Positions 26,169 through 35,683 of a DNA stretch of 53,898 bases are shown one piece after another; position 1 is the first letter of the stretch, and each line of letters starts with the position of its first letter. A program made the position numbers and the translations under genes. This stretch comes from Acidobacteriota bacterium. Its GTDB lineage: Bacteria > Acidobacteriota > Terriglobia > 2-12-FULL-54-10. Under the pieces are notes generated by a model, which saw only the letters and a program-made list of their open reading frames with translations, ran no database searches and had not been told where the DNA came from. The DNA is taken from positions 1 to 53,898 of the forward strand of contig JACPPJ010000011.1 in assembly GCA_016191085.1 (NCBI GenBank), given 5' to 3'.

Positions 26169-26251
26169 CTGACACCGCTGCTGGGGGGTGTCACGTCGCG
26201 TTTTTCTGGTAAGATAAAGGATTTGAATTTAGCTACGTTGCTGAGGATCAG

Positions 26252-27046
26252 ATGCTCAAAACGCGGATACAAGCTCTTCTCTTCGCGCCACTCATGTTGA
26301 CGCCGATCATTGCAGTTGCTCAGACCCCTCCGCGAGGCGAGATGTTCCTGGGATTCTCCGGCCGGACCGGCGGCGCCCCGATGCTTCGCGGCTGGAATGT
26401 CTCTGGCGCGGTGCATATAGCCGAGCAACTGCAGATCGTGGCGGATTTCAGCGGGCACTATGGTTCGAGAGATGTACACTCGCCGCAACCCGGTGCGATC
26501 ACATTCAGCTCACTCGAAAATTTCCTTTTGGGTAACCTGTCGGCAACGCCGCCTACGAACTCACCGATGCTCCGGACGGGAACGGATATCCATTCTCTTA
26601 TGGCAGGCCCGCAGTTCTCACAGCGTATAAATAATCGGGTCCGAGTATTTGCCAGGGCGTTGTTCGGAGCCGCGCGCATTCATGCGAGCGCCGCCTCTCC
26701 GAGCGGCGGCCCAACATATACTTTCATCGTTGGGTTACCACAACCGCCACAACAGGCGGCGAGCGCAGCAGCACAAGCGTGTCACCCTGTGGATGCTTCC
26801 CCTAGTGTCAGACCTTATCTGGCTCTATATCCGATAACTGGCGGCATCTCAAGCACTCTGTCTACGATTCGTATTTGCGACACCCGCACCGATTTCTCTT
26901 TCGGCGCGGGCGGTGGGCTGGACGTCTCTGTCGCCAGGCACTGGGCGGTGCGCGTCTTTCAAGGTGATTACGTGAATCAGCCGCGAGTGCTGGGTCGCGG
27001 CTCCAATGACTTCCGATTGTCTTCGGGACTAATCTGGCAATGGTAA
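26252..27046 (+). CDS. Outer-membrane beta-barrel protein, unknown
   Basis: The 264-residue protein has a signal peptide (LFAPLMLTPIIAVAQT) followed by alternating strand patterns (GEMFLGFSGRTGG, VADFSGHYGSRD, VRVFARALFGAARIHAS). It ends with typical barrel strands (FSFGAGGGLDVSVARHWAVRVFQGDYV, FRLSSGLIWQW ending in Trp). It resembles OmpA-like or acidobacterial surface barrels with a central Pro/Ala-rich loop. A GAGGA site precedes the ATG. Ligand and function are unknown. Confidence 0.8.
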   Translation: MLKTRIQALLFAPLMLTPIIAVAQTPPRGEMFLGFSGRTGGAPMLRGWNVSGAVHIAEQLQIVADFSGHYGSRDVHSPQPGAITFSSLENFLLGNLSATPPTNSPMLRTGTDIHSLMAGPQFSQRINNRVRVFARALFGAARIHASAASPSGGPTYTFIVGLPQPPQQAASAAAQACHPVDASPSVRPYLALYPITGGISSTLSTIRICDTRTDFSFGAGGGLDVSVARHWAVRVFQGDYVNQPRVLGRGSNDFRLSSGLIWQW

Positions 27047-27049
27047 TAA

Positions 27050-27190
27050 TTAAGAGATTGTTGAAAATGAACAAATGATGATGTCATTCCGAGCGCAGCG
27101 AGGAATCTGCTTTTAATTTCCAGAATCGCAGCAAAGCAGATTCTTCAGCCCCGGCAAGCCGGGACTTCAGAATGACATCCGCTTTAAGGG
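27050..27190 (+). repeat. Repeat A, copy between barrel and lysC genes
   Basis: A left end resembling the A terminus (GAGATTGTTGAAAATG) is followed by facing arms GTCATTCCGAGCGCAGCGAG and CAGATTCTTCAGCCCCGGCA, ending in GAATGACATC. It folds into one long hairpin. It is more diverged than the 1977 copy. Confidence 0.7.
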
Positions 27191-27201
27191 TAGGGCAAAC
27201 A

Positions 27202-28644
27202 ATGTTAGTCATGAAATTTGGCGGAACTTCGGTCGGCGACGCGAAATGTTTTGCCATAGTCAAAGATATTGTCGCGCGCGCCGCGCGCGATCAGACGGTG
27301 GGCGCAGTCGTGGTCTCCGCGATGAGCACCGTCACGGAAACATTACTTTCCGCGGCACGACTTGCGTGCGCCGGCGATCAGAAGGGCGTGGAGGAAAAGC
27401 TCCAATATCTGGAGCAGAAGCACCTCGGTACGATTGACGCGCTATTCTCGGGCGCGCGCCGCGATGCGGTTCGCGCAAAGGTGCTGGACGTGTTAGGCGA
27501 GTTCCGCAGAATCTGTGGCGGGATGGCTTTGCTCTCTGAGATGCCCCGACGGTCGATGGATGCCGGAGTGTCGGTTGGCGAGCGGATGTCGTCGATCATT
27601 CTCGCGAATTACATGGACGAGCAGGGGATTCCGGCTGAAGCAGTGGACGCTGTGAATTGCGTAATTACGGATGATAACTTCTGCAATGCCAAGCCTCTCA
27701 CCGATCTGACGCGCGATGCTTTGCGCAATGTGGCGCTTCCCCTGATCGAGAAGAAGCGTATCGCCGTCATCACCGGCTTCCTGGGCGGCACGCGTGACGG
27801 TATTCGCACCACGCTGGGCCGGGGCGGGTCAGACTATTCGGCGGCGATTGTGGCCGACGCCCTGGAAGCCGATGAGCTATGGATATGGACCGATGTAGAC
27901 GGCGTGCTGAGCGCCGATCCGAAGATGGTTGGCGAGGCGGCTATTCTGGACGAACTGACCTACGAGGAGGCCTCCGAATTGTCGCATTTCGGCGCCAAGG
28001 TGCTGCATCACAAAACGCTCCGGCCGCTGCTAAATCGCACGATTCCGGTGTACATCAAGAACACCTTTGCGCCGGAAAAGCGCGGCACGCGCATCGGGCC
28101 GCCTCACGCGGGTATTCAACAGGGAGCCAAATCCGTCACCTCCATGACCCCTGTCACCCTGCTAACGGTCCGCAGTATCGGCGGACCCGGCACGACGGAA
28201 CTGTTGGCGCGTACATTTGCGGCACTGGATCATTCTCAAGTGGAGATCCTGATGGTGACGCAATCGTCCTACCAGGACAGCTTCTCATTGCTGGTGCCGC
28301 AAAACATGGCCGAGCGAGCCAGCGCCGCGCTCGAAAATGCCTTCCGGCTGGAGTTGAACCACAATTACCTGGAACCGCTGACGGCTCAGCACGTAACGGC
28401 CATCGCCCTGATCGGCGAAGGGATGCGCGGCATCCCGGGCGTAGCGGCGCGGCTATTTGGTTCACTGGCAAAAGAGAGGATCAACATCATCGCCATCGCA
28501 CAGGGCTCTTCGGAGTCGAACATATCACTGGTAGTTTCAGTCGAGGACCGCGGCGCGGCAGTGCGGGCGATTCACAGGGAGTTCATATCGCCTGCTGAGG
28601 CGGAGGCAAGCTCACCGCAGAGAACACAGAGGGCACAGAGATGA
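27202..28644 (+). CDS. lysC: Aspartate kinase
   Basis: The ATG at 27202 (MLVMKFGGTSVGD) is preferred over 27172 because the kinase motif begins there and AGGG precedes it; the product has 480 residues. KFGGTSVGD, SAMSTVTETL, GFLGGTRDGIRTTLGRGGSDYSAA and WTDVDGVLSADPKMV are hallmarks of the aspartokinase domain. Two ACT domains follow (MTPVTLLTVRSIGGPGTTELLARTFAAL and VTAIALIGEGMRGIPGVAARLFGSLAKERINI), giving feedback control by lysine and/or threonine. There is no homoserine dehydrogenase part. It carries out the first step of Lys/Thr/Met synthesis. It stands alone behind repeat A. Confidence 0.93.
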   Translation: MLVMKFGGTSVGDAKCFAIVKDIVARAARDQTVGAVVVSAMSTVTETLLSAARLACAGDQKGVEEKLQYLEQKHLGTIDALFSGARRDAVRAKVLDVLGEFRRICGGMALLSEMPRRSMDAGVSVGERMSSIILANYMDEQGIPAEAVDAVNCVITDDNFCNAKPLTDLTRDALRNVALPLIEKKRIAVITGFLGGTRDGIRTTLGRGGSDYSAAIVADALEADELWIWTDVDGVLSADPKMVGEAAILDELTYEEASELSHFGAKVLHHKTLRPLLNRTIPVYIKNTFAPEKRGTRIGPPHAGIQQGAKSVTSMTPVTLLTVRSIGGPGTTELLARTFAALDHSQVEILMVTQSSYQDSFSLLVPQNMAERASAALENAFRLELNHNYLEPLTAQHVTAIALIGEGMRGIPGVAARLFGSLAKERINIIAIAQGSSESNISLVVSVEDRGAAVRAIHREFISPAEAEASSPQRTQRAQR

Positions 28645-28684
28645 ATTAAAGTTCAAGAAGGCTGGTGGTGTGGAGCAACCATTC

Positions 28685-28800
28685 GTCGAACAGCAGATCT
28701 TTCGTCGCTTCGCTCCTCAGGATGACAACATCGTCATTGCATCATCATGCGGGCAGTTGTCATCCTGACGACCAACGGGAGGAAGGATCTGCTTTTTTCT
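28685..28800. repeat. Repeat A-like facing arms
   Basis: GCAGATCTTTCGTCGCTTCG...CAGGATGACAAC and GTTGTCATCCTGACG...GGAAGGATCTGC face each other and can form a long hairpin. It belongs to the widespread GATCCTTCGCTTCGCTCAGGATGAC type. It separates the convergent lysC and thiolase genes. Confidence 0.65.
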
Positions 28801-28822
28801 TCTGGCTTCTGGATTCTGGCTT

Positions 28823-30013
28823 CTAGCGCGACAGGTTCTCGAAAATTCCTGCGGCGCCCTGGCCGCCGCCGATGCACATGGTCACCATGCCGTAGCGGGA
28901 GCCCCGGCGCTGCATTTCGTGTAGCAGCGTAGCCGTGAGTTTCGCGCCCGTACAGCCGAGCGGATGTCCCAGCGCCACTGCGCCGCCGTTTACGTTCACC
29001 TTGGCAGGATCGAGACCGGCTTCTCTTATGACCGCAAGCGCCTGCGCTGCAAACGCCTCGTTCAACTCGATCAAATCTATATCCTCCAGCTTCAGTCCAG
29101 CCAAACGCAGCGCCTTGGGAATGGCGGCGACCGGGCCGATGCCCATGATCTCGGGCGGCACACCGGCGGCAGCGAATGCTACGAATCGCGCCAGCGGCTT
29201 CAACCCCAGTTCTTTTGCCCGGTCAGAGGACATTACGATCGCAGCGGCAGCGCCGTCGCTCATCTGAGATGAGTTCCCCGCCGTGACCGTGCCGCGAATG
29301 TGGAACACAGGCTTGAGCTTCGCAAGCACCTCGGCCGAAGTATCAGCGCGAGGACCTTCATCCACATCGAAGATTTTCTTTTTGGTCTCCAGCTTGTTGC
29401 CGTTGCCGGGAGCGAAGGTGGTGGTGGTAATTTCGAGCGGCACCGTTTCTTCTTTGAACTTGCCGTCCCGAATTGCCGCCAGCGCCTTCTGATGGCTTGC
29501 TACTGCAAATGCATCGGCCTCGTCCCGCGAGATGTTGTACTTCCGCGCAACGTTTTCAGCCGTCATGCCCATATTGAGATACACGTCGGGGTGGCAGTCG
29601 GCGAGGTAGGGATTGGGAGCGAGCTTGTGGCCAGCCATAGGAACCATGCTCATGGATTCGGCACCGCCCGCGATAATGACGTCGGCAAAACCCGCCATAA
29701 TGCGCTCCGACGCCATCGCGATGGACTGCAAGCCCGAGGAGCAGAATCGGTTGATGGTCATTGCCGAGACGGTTTCAGGCAGTCCGGCGCGGAGCGTTAT
29801 GATGCGAGCCATATTATGACCCTGCTCGGCCTCCGGAATAGCACAGCCGATGATCACATCCTCCACCTGCTCTGCAGGCACAGATGGTGTGCGGCGCAAG
29901 GCCTCGTTGATGACCGTCGCCGCCATATCATCAGGACGAGTTTCTCGCAGCGTGCCCTTCGGCGCTTTCCCCACAGCAGTCCGCAAACTGGTAACTATCA
30001 CAGCCTCTCTCAT
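28823..30013 (-). CDS. fadA: Acetyl-CoA acyltransferase (thiolase)
   Basis: The 396-residue protein is a complete thiolase. The nucleophilic cysteine lies in [11 protein letters not shown] (about residue 89), the His in [11 protein letters not shown] and the second Cys in [11 protein letters not shown]. It cleaves 3-ketoacyl-CoA with CoA in fatty-acid beta-oxidation, or condenses acetyl-CoA in reverse. Its strand-mate 900 bases upstream is a FadN-type hydratase/dehydrogenase, so degradation is the likely direction. A receiver gene lies between the two. Confidence 0.93.
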   Translation of the reverse strand: MREAVIVTSLRTAVGKAPKGTLRETRPDDMAATVINEALRRTPSVPAEQVEDVIIGCAIPEAEQGHNMARIITLRAGLPETVSAMTINRFCSSGLQSIAMASERIMAGFADVIIAGGAESMSMVPMAGHKLAPNPYLADCHPDVYLNMGMTAENVARKYNISRDEADAFAVASHQKALAAIRDGKFKEETVPLEITTTTFAPGNGNKLETKKKIFDVDEGPRADTSAEVLAKLKPVFHIRGTVTAGNSSQMSDGAAAAIVMSSDRAKELGLKPLARFVAFAAAGVPPEIMGIGPVAAIPKALRLAGLKLEDIDLIELNEAFAAQALAVIREAGLDPAKVNVNGGAVALGHPLGCTGAKLTATLLHEMQRRGSRYGMVTMCIGGGQGAAGIFENLSR

Positions 30014-30153
30014 GACGCCTCCGAACGTGGCTATTGTACACAGCTATTTTAACGCTGTCGGCGGATAGGCGCGTTACTCGAAACCGGGCAGCACATTGCG
30101 CGCTAGTAATCAGAAAACGTGGCTAATAGGCGCAGAGGCGAATGCGGATTGTT

Positions 30154-30678
30154 CTAGCGGTCTCCTCTGGCCGGGTTTGCAGCCGTACTGGTGGACTTCG
30201 GCCGCTTGATGCTACCCCGAAGGGGAGTATTCACGTCGCCTTTGGCTGCTCGTTTGGCTTGCCCATTAGCTTGCCCCTTCTCCTCAGCCTTGAGCTGCCG
30301 ATCAGCGCGGCCGAGCGCCCCGGTGATTTCAGCGAGTAACTTCTCCGGCATGCAAGGTTTGATCAGCACACCGGCGCAGTGTTCTTTGAAAACTGGGGCC
30401 GCGCCAACGAAGTCATAGGCTGTGAGAAGCAATATGGGAATCTGCCGTGTCTTCGGATCTTTCTTCAGGCGTTGTGTCACATCCCAGCCGCCGATATCGG
30501 GAAGGGAGTAGTCCATAACAATCAGGTCCGGCGACAGCTCGAAAGTCTTTGTTAGGGCCTCTTGCCCGCTACTTGCCACAGACACATCAAACCCCTTCAT
30601 GCTGAGAAACTGCGCGTACAGATCGCGGACGTCCTTGTAGTCGTCCACCAGCATGATTCGCTTCTGTTTCGATTTCAT
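30154..30678 (-). CDS. Response regulator receiver protein
   Basis: The 174-residue protein has an intact receiver (residues 1-125): D12-D13 in LVDDYKD, site D in LIVMDYSLPDIGG, Thr in LLTAYD and Lys in VLIKPCMPEK. The C-terminal 50 residues are Lys/Ala/Gln-rich and without known domain. It lies between the thiolase and FadN-type genes on the same strand. The receiver resembles that of 50834 (YAQFLSMKGF versus YAQFLNTEGF), so the two are paralogues. Confidence 0.88.
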   Translation of the reverse strand: MKSKQKRIMLVDDYKDVRDLYAQFLSMKGFDVSVASSGQEALTKTFELSPDLIVMDYSLPDIGGWDVTQRLKKDPKTRQIPILLLTAYDFVGAAPVFKEHCAGVLIKPCMPEKLLAEITGALGRADRQLKAEEKGQANGQAKRAAKGDVNTPLRGSIKRPKSTSTAANPARGDR

Positions 30679-30924
30679 ATAGTTCCTATGCTGCGGTTAA
30701 CGCTGTGGTTTGAGTCTCGGGAATGATACGCCGGAACAGCACGCACGAATCTCGGAACGCAGGTTGGCGGGCGTCGGTAGCCTCTTGGGAATCCTGGCCA
30801 GCCGTTGGGCACTCGCATCAGCATCCATTATTCCGCCGTAAAGTTCTGTCAGTCACCCGACATTCCGCAGGTTTTTCTGTTGCTGGAGCTTGGTAGCGTC
30901 TGGCCAGGCACGTCGTTTAGTTCC

Positions 30925-33330
30925 TCAGTTCCGTAACGGCTTGCCTGTCTTAAGCATGTGCTCGATGCGGGCCTGCGTGTTCGGCTCGCCGCACAGGCTC
31001 AGGAATGCTTCCCGTTCTAAATCCATCAGATATTGCTCTGTCACTAACGAGGACCCTGTCAGGTTGCCACCGCAAAGAATGTGCGCGATCTTGCCGGCAA
31101 TGAGTGCATCGTGCCCAGTGATGAACTCTCCACGCCGGGCGATATGGATTCCGATCTTTAGTTCCGCCAATGCCGCCTGCCCAGCTACGCGTATATCGCT
31201 GCGCGGTCCCGGGGAAGGCGCGCGATACCCGTCCGATGCCATTTCGAGAGCAGTTTGCTTGGCATCGGCGACCAGGTGGTGAGGGTTCATTGTAACACTG
31301 TCGGAGGGCCGCAGGAATCGTAATCGCCGCGCCTCTTCCGCGCTTCCAGAGACTCTTGCACGGCTGATCAAATTGAATGCTTCCTTGATGGCCGGCAACA
31401 GTTCTTCTCCAGCAGGGAGTGCCTCTGTGCACCGCAGCAGCATCTCCTTGACGCCGCCGCCCGCCGGAACCAGGCCGACCCCAGCTTCGACTAATCCCAT
31501 ATAGGTTTCAGCACTGGCTCGTAACCGCGGAGCCGCGAGAGCCACCTCGCAGCCGCCGCCCAGGACCATCTTGAACGGCGCTGCGACGACCGGTTTGGGC
31601 GAATATTTAATGCCGAGAGTCATCTTCTGAAACGTGCGAACTTCACGGTCTATATCCTCCCAGTTCGAATCGCGAATTTGCATGAGCAGCAGAAGCAAGT
31701 TGGCTCCGGCGGAAAAGTTCACCCCTTGGTTCGCGATGACGAGCGCATCAAAACTCTCGGCCAACTCGCCAAGCCCGGCGTTCAGCATGGCGACGCCTTC
31801 GGGACCGATCGCGTTCATCTTGCTGTGGAACTCGACACACGCGATCCCGTCGCCCAGATCGAGTAGGCTGGCGTCAGTCTCCCGACGCACCACGCGCGGC
31901 GCACCATGCCCGTCATGCAGCAGCAAAACGCCCGGAAGTGGCTCGACTGATTTGTATTCGCCGGACCCGAAATCGAAGTACCGCCGTTCCCGGCCCGACT
32001 CGTCATAAAAGCTGGTGTAGCGCGAAGAAAGCATCCGCTGGACATTCTCCGGTACATTGAGTCCTTCGCGCCGCATCCGGCCGACGGATTTCTCAACGCC
32101 TATGGCATCCCACATCTCGAAGGGACCCAACTCCCAACCAAAACCCCACTTCATGGCGCGGTCAACTTCGACCACCCGGTCAGCGATCTCCGGGATGCGG
32201 CGCGCGGCATATGCGAGGACCGGGCCGATGGCTTTCCACAGCAGGTGCCCGGCGCGATCATTGCATTCGAAGAGCATCCGCACGCGCTGCCGCACATCGT
32301 CAATTCCTTTCGCGAGATCGAGCGAAGGAAACTCGGGTTTCTCTTGCACCCGATATTCGACTGTTTGAAGATCGAGAACCTGTGTGTCGCCAGACCCGGA
32401 CTTCGGCCGCTTGTAAAACCCGGAGCCCGTTTTGGCCCCGAGCAGGCCGCTCGACATCATCTTGGTAACGAACTCGGGAACGCGGAAGATCTCCAGTGAC
32501 TCATCTCCGGGAGCGTTCTCGACCAGATTGCGAGCCACCAAATCGAGGACATCCAACCCGACCAGGTCGAGAGTTCCGAAGGTGGCGCTCTTGGGCCACC
32601 CCAGAGCGGGGCCGGTCAGGCGATCCACCTCCTCGACCGTGAGATTTTCCTCCTGCGCAATCCTCAAAATATTGCAGGTGGAAAACACCCCAATGCGATT
32701 GGCAATGAAGTTCGGCGTGTCCTTAGCGCGCACGACACCTTTGCCCAAACGCAAATCGGCGAATTGCGACACTGCTTCCACGATCTCCGGCAAAGTGTCC
32801 GGGCCGGGGATCACTTCCAGCAGATGCAAGTAACGCGGCGGGTTGAAGAAGTGAGTGCCTAGCCAGTGCCGCCGGAACTCCTCTGGAAATCCTTCTGCGA
32901 TGCGCGCAATGGGGAGTCCGCTCGTATTCGAGCTGATGACGGCACCCGCTTTTCTGAACGGCGCAACGCGCTGGAGCATCGCTCGCTTGACCCCCAGGTT
33001 TTCGGTCACTGCTTCGATGATCCAATCCGCTTCTGCAACCTTTGGCATATCATCTTCAAAATTGCCGGGCGTGATGAACGCGGCGAGGTCATCAATGGAG
33101 AGCGCCGCCGGGCGGCCTTTCAGAGCGGCATCCAAACCATTTCTCGCCACGCGGTTTCGTACAGCCGGCGAGGAGAGTTGCAGACCCTTCTTTTTTTCCT
33201 CAGGGGTTAATTCGGTAGGAACAATGTCGAGCAGGTAAGAGCGGATGCCGCAGTTGGCCAGATGAGCCGCAATTCGGGACCCCATCGTCCCTGCGCCCAA
33301 CACTGCGGCGCGCTGAACATTCCACTTCAT
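30925..33330 (-). CDS. fadN: FadN-type 3-hydroxyacyl-CoA dehydrogenase/enoyl-CoA hydratase
   Basis: The ATG at 33330 (MKWNVQRAAVLGAGTMGS) is chosen because GAAGG lies six bases upstream, giving 801 residues. The NAD-binding dehydrogenase comes first (GAGTMGSRIAAHLANCG, SSNTSGLPIARIA, GTHFFNPPRYLHLLEVI). A second dehydrogenase helix bundle follows, then a C-terminal enoyl-CoA hydratase/crotonase part (VVAAPFKMVLGGGCEVALAAPRL). This order is the reverse of FadB and matches Bacillus FadN. It hydrates enoyl-CoA and oxidises 3-hydroxyacyl-CoA in beta-oxidation. The thiolase that would finish the cycle is downstream. Confidence 0.9.
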   Translation of the reverse strand: MKWNVQRAAVLGAGTMGSRIAAHLANCGIRSYLLDIVPTELTPEEKKKGLQLSSPAVRNRVARNGLDAALKGRPAALSIDDLAAFITPGNFEDDMPKVAEADWIIEAVTENLGVKRAMLQRVAPFRKAGAVISSNTSGLPIARIAEGFPEEFRRHWLGTHFFNPPRYLHLLEVIPGPDTLPEIVEAVSQFADLRLGKGVVRAKDTPNFIANRIGVFSTCNILRIAQEENLTVEEVDRLTGPALGWPKSATFGTLDLVGLDVLDLVARNLVENAPGDESLEIFRVPEFVTKMMSSGLLGAKTGSGFYKRPKSGSGDTQVLDLQTVEYRVQEKPEFPSLDLAKGIDDVRQRVRMLFECNDRAGHLLWKAIGPVLAYAARRIPEIADRVVEVDRAMKWGFGWELGPFEMWDAIGVEKSVGRMRREGLNVPENVQRMLSSRYTSFYDESGRERRYFDFGSGEYKSVEPLPGVLLLHDGHGAPRVVRRETDASLLDLGDGIACVEFHSKMNAIGPEGVAMLNAGLGELAESFDALVIANQGVNFSAGANLLLLLMQIRDSNWEDIDREVRTFQKMTLGIKYSPKPVVAAPFKMVLGGGCEVALAAPRLRASAETYMGLVEAGVGLVPAGGGVKEMLLRCTEALPAGEELLPAIKEAFNLISRARVSGSAEEARRLRFLRPSDSVTMNPHHLVADAKQTALEMASDGYRAPSPGPRSDIRVAGQAALAELKIGIHIARRGEFITGHDALIAGKIAHILCGGNLTGSSLVTEQYLMDLEREAFLSLCGEPNTQARIEHMLKTGKPLRN

Positions 33331-33437
33331 GAGCACCTTCACGGCAATAGGATGACGACCGCACCGGGGTCAATGACGCATTATAGGGTAGGAGCGGCGA
33401 TCGCGGAAACGTTGACTGATCAGTGGCTGATCACGCT

Positions 33438-34154
33438 CTATTGCCGCACCACTTCCAGGTTGGCCTGCGGAATCGCCATGCGGTATATCTCGGCCTGTGG
33501 CGTGGCCCAGATATCTATCCTTACATCATCGGTCGCAGCTTGGTAGTGATTGAATTCGCGTACTGTTTTCCCTACTTGCTGGTTCTCTTTACCCTGAAAT
33601 TCCAGCTTGATGGTTCCCGGAGTGGCCTCCTGCGGAACAAACACGTTGAACTGCTGCGGCCCGCCGCGTTCAGCATCATATTGCCGCAGCAACAAAGTGT
33701 AATGATGAAAGAAGTTGGTATCGAGCACGGTCAGGTGATCGGCGGGCAGAAAAAATATACGATTCTCGGTTCCAGCCTCGGTTGACGACACCAACTTGCT
33801 TTCCGGAGATCCAAATTGCGCCGCGATGCTGCCTTTCTTCGGCGATTTTTGCTGCCGCTCGTAAGACACGGGATACAGCCCCGGGCCGAGCTTCAGCATA
33901 CATGTCTCGGATGCCTTAGGGGAACCCGGCATGTTCACTTCAATTTCTCCCGCGGCTTCAGTACCTGTAACAGTGGAAGTGATCTTGAACTTTTCACTGC
34001 CGACACGCTGTTGACTGGAAAGGATGACGAAGACGCCCGAGTCAGTCGTTGAGCTCTTCTGAGTGAATGAGGGATGCGCCAGCGCCGCAATAGTTGTGAC
34101 GATCAGGAATATGTGTATCGGACGGGTATTGACCAAACGGGTCAAGTGCAACAT
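33438..34154 (-). CDS. Secreted protein of unknown function
   Basis: The 238-residue protein has an N-terminal hydrophobic segment (IFLIVTTIAALAHPSFTQ) and then mostly beta structure (KFKITSTVTGTEAAGEIEVNMPG, NRIFFLPADHLTVLDTNFFHHYTLLLRQYD, KLEFQGKENQQVGKTVREF). I do not recognise the family. Its start overlaps the end of the shikimate kinase gene by 13 bases, so it is probably translated from the same message. Location outside the cytoplasm is predicted. Confidence 0.7.
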   Translation of the reverse strand: MLHLTRLVNTRPIHIFLIVTTIAALAHPSFTQKSSTTDSGVFVILSSQQRVGSEKFKITSTVTGTEAAGEIEVNMPGSPKASETCMLKLGPGLYPVSYERQQKSPKKGSIAAQFGSPESKLVSSTEAGTENRIFFLPADHLTVLDTNFFHHYTLLLRQYDAERGGPQQFNVFVPQEATPGTIKLEFQGKENQQVGKTVREFNHYQAATDDVRIDIWATPQAEIYRMAIPQANLEVVRQ

Positions 34155-34678
34155 ACGAGTCCCTGAAACGGCTTGAGGCTGAGGATGCGGTCCACCACCT
34201 CGTCCGGAGTAGAGTTACCGGCCGGTACGGTGAATGTTGCTTGGCGGTAATATGGCGCCCGCAGTTCGTACAAAGCGCGAAAGTTGGATTCGTCCCGAAA
34301 CAGTGGGCGGTTGGTCATCAGGGCACACCGCAGCAGCAATTCCTCAACGGGACATTCCAACCACACAGTGATGGCACGCGCGCGCTGCAGCAATTCTTGG
34401 TTTGCCGGTTGCACAAAAGTCCCGCCGCCAAGTGCGATCACCCGGCCACCCGGACGTGCGGATTCCTCGACGATCTTGCGGAGCGCCTCGTTTTCCAACC
34501 GGCGAAACGGAGCTTCGCCGCCCTGCGCGAAAATTTCAGCGATGGTTCGCCCCTCCGTCTTTTCGATCTGTTCGTCGAGGTCAATGAACCGCCACGCCAG
34601 CCGGCGCGCGAGCTGCTGCCCCACAGTACTCTTGCCACAGCCCATAAAGCCGACTAGAAATATAGAGTTCACGACCAT
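34142..34678 (-). CDS. aroK: Shikimate kinase
   Basis: The 178-residue protein has the P-loop GFMGCGKST (10-18), the shikimate-binding DLDEQIEK and FRRLE segments, and GGGTF. The lid arginine lies in TNRPLF and the adenine-binding region in the C-terminal third. It phosphorylates shikimate at O3 in the chorismate pathway. Other aro genes are not in the window. It lies downstream of the sigma/anti-sigma/DUF4097 unit by about 100 bases. Confidence 0.92.
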   Translation of the reverse strand: MVVNSIFLVGFMGCGKSTVGQQLARRLAWRFIDLDEQIEKTEGRTIAEIFAQGGEAPFRRLENEALRKIVEESARPGGRVIALGGGTFVQPANQELLQRARAITVWLECPVEELLLRCALMTNRPLFRDESNFRALYELRAPYYRQATFTVPAGNSTPDEVVDRILSLKPFQGLVCCT

Positions 34679-34777
34679 AGCAATATTTCACCATAGGAGA
34701 CCACAAAGACGACAGAAAAAACACAATACGCTTTCTGATTTGTTGCTGTTGTGTTCTCTGTGATAAGAAGTTCGGCC

Positions 34778-35683
34778 TTAGCGGGGTCCGCGAACCCGGA
34801 TTGTACCACTGTAGGAAGTGACTTCGACAGTGGCTCCGCCGTTGCGGAAAAGTCCTTGCAAGAATTTCCCGGGAGTAAGCCGCCGGAAAGGTTGCCCGAG
34901 CGGAGTGGGGCGGAATGCGATTTCGCTCTCGATGGAGCCCTGGACGGCCCGCGCCGTCAGTTCGAAAGAGGCTTTTTCGGACGCCACGATTTCGATCGGC
35001 GATTTGTAATTGTTCAGGACGTAATGCCCGTTGGAGCCGAAATCGCCCTGATAGCTGATCATCCCCGAGTTGGTATTGGCTATCAACTCGGAAGCATTTA
35101 CGTTAAAGAATTTCAGGTCACCGCTGATGGAATGGGCTTCGATGTAGCCCTCACAGGCGCGCAGAAGGATAGGGCCATCCACTGTGCGAACGGTAATATG
35201 GCCGGACAGATTGTTCAGCCCAACGGAGTTGCTGACGCCTTCAATGGAGATATCGCCATTCACGTTTTCGACGGAAATCTGACCGCGCTCGGAATCGACG
35301 CGCACCGTCGCTTCGCGCGGCACTTTGATCTCGAAATCTACACGAGCGTCAGCCGGCGCGGGACGGTCTCTGCGGGCATGGGTCTGTACCGTGACTTTCT
35401 GCTCTCCAGGGATGATCATCACATCCATGGAATCGGATGAGGGATTGGCCTGAATTTGGATTTGATTCTGGTCCCAGGTGGTGACCGAGATGGCACCATT
35501 CTGATTCCGCAGCAAGAGAGAAGGCTTGGGTCCGGTCGGGATGTCTTTTTTGATCTGTTCCGCATGGAGTGCCGTAACTCCCACGCACAACAGTCCAGCC
35601 AGCAGCGCTACTACGGCTGGCTGCTTGCCGGAATCGCTTCCGGAATTGCTGGCGGAGCGGTACTTTCGGAGAAATCGTGCCAT
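34778..35683 (-). CDS. DUF4097-type secreted repeat protein
   Basis: The 301-residue protein has a membrane/signal segment (AVVALLAGLLCVGVTALHAEQ). Short beta repeats of the DUF4097 class follow (FEIKVPREATVRVDSERGQISVENVNGDISIEGVSNSVGLNNLSGHITVRTVDG). Its start lies 73 bases inside the end of the anti-sigma gene in another frame, indicating translational coupling. Proteins of this class often accompany ECF sigma/anti-sigma pairs and may sense the envelope; the function is not known. Confidence 0.85.
   Translation of the reverse strand: MARFLRKYRSASNSGSDSGKQPAVVALLAGLLCVGVTALHAEQIKKDIPTGPKPSLLLRNQNGAISVTTWDQNQIQIQANPSSDSMDVMIIPGEQKVTVQTHARRDRPAPADARVDFEIKVPREATVRVDSERGQISVENVNGDISIEGVSNSVGLNNLSGHITVRTVDGPILLRACEGYIEAHSISGDLKFFNVNASELIANTNSGMISYQGDFGSNGHYVLNNYKSPIEIVASEKASFELTARAVQGSIESEIAFRPTPLGQPFRRLTPGKFLQGLFRNGGATVEVTSYSGTIRVRGPR

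Larger units (their letters stand above)
25752..26251. other. Intergenic stretch with palindrome and repeat B
   Basis: This divergent spacer holds the TTGTTGCAACAA palindrome (25828-25839) and a complete repeat B (about 25973-26168), each listed separately. The short frame at 26010-26300 is only the repeat read through. Confidence 0.5.

Noticed and set aside
26010-26300. Frame encoding MPVQLAKRGAPAPEVQ, also found at the right end of the window
   Set aside because: The similarity comes from repeat B itself read in one frame; the hairpin structure explains the sequence.
27879-28598. 239-residue plus-strand frame inside lysC
   Set aside because: A shadow of the aspartate kinase gene, very rich in Arg and Gly.
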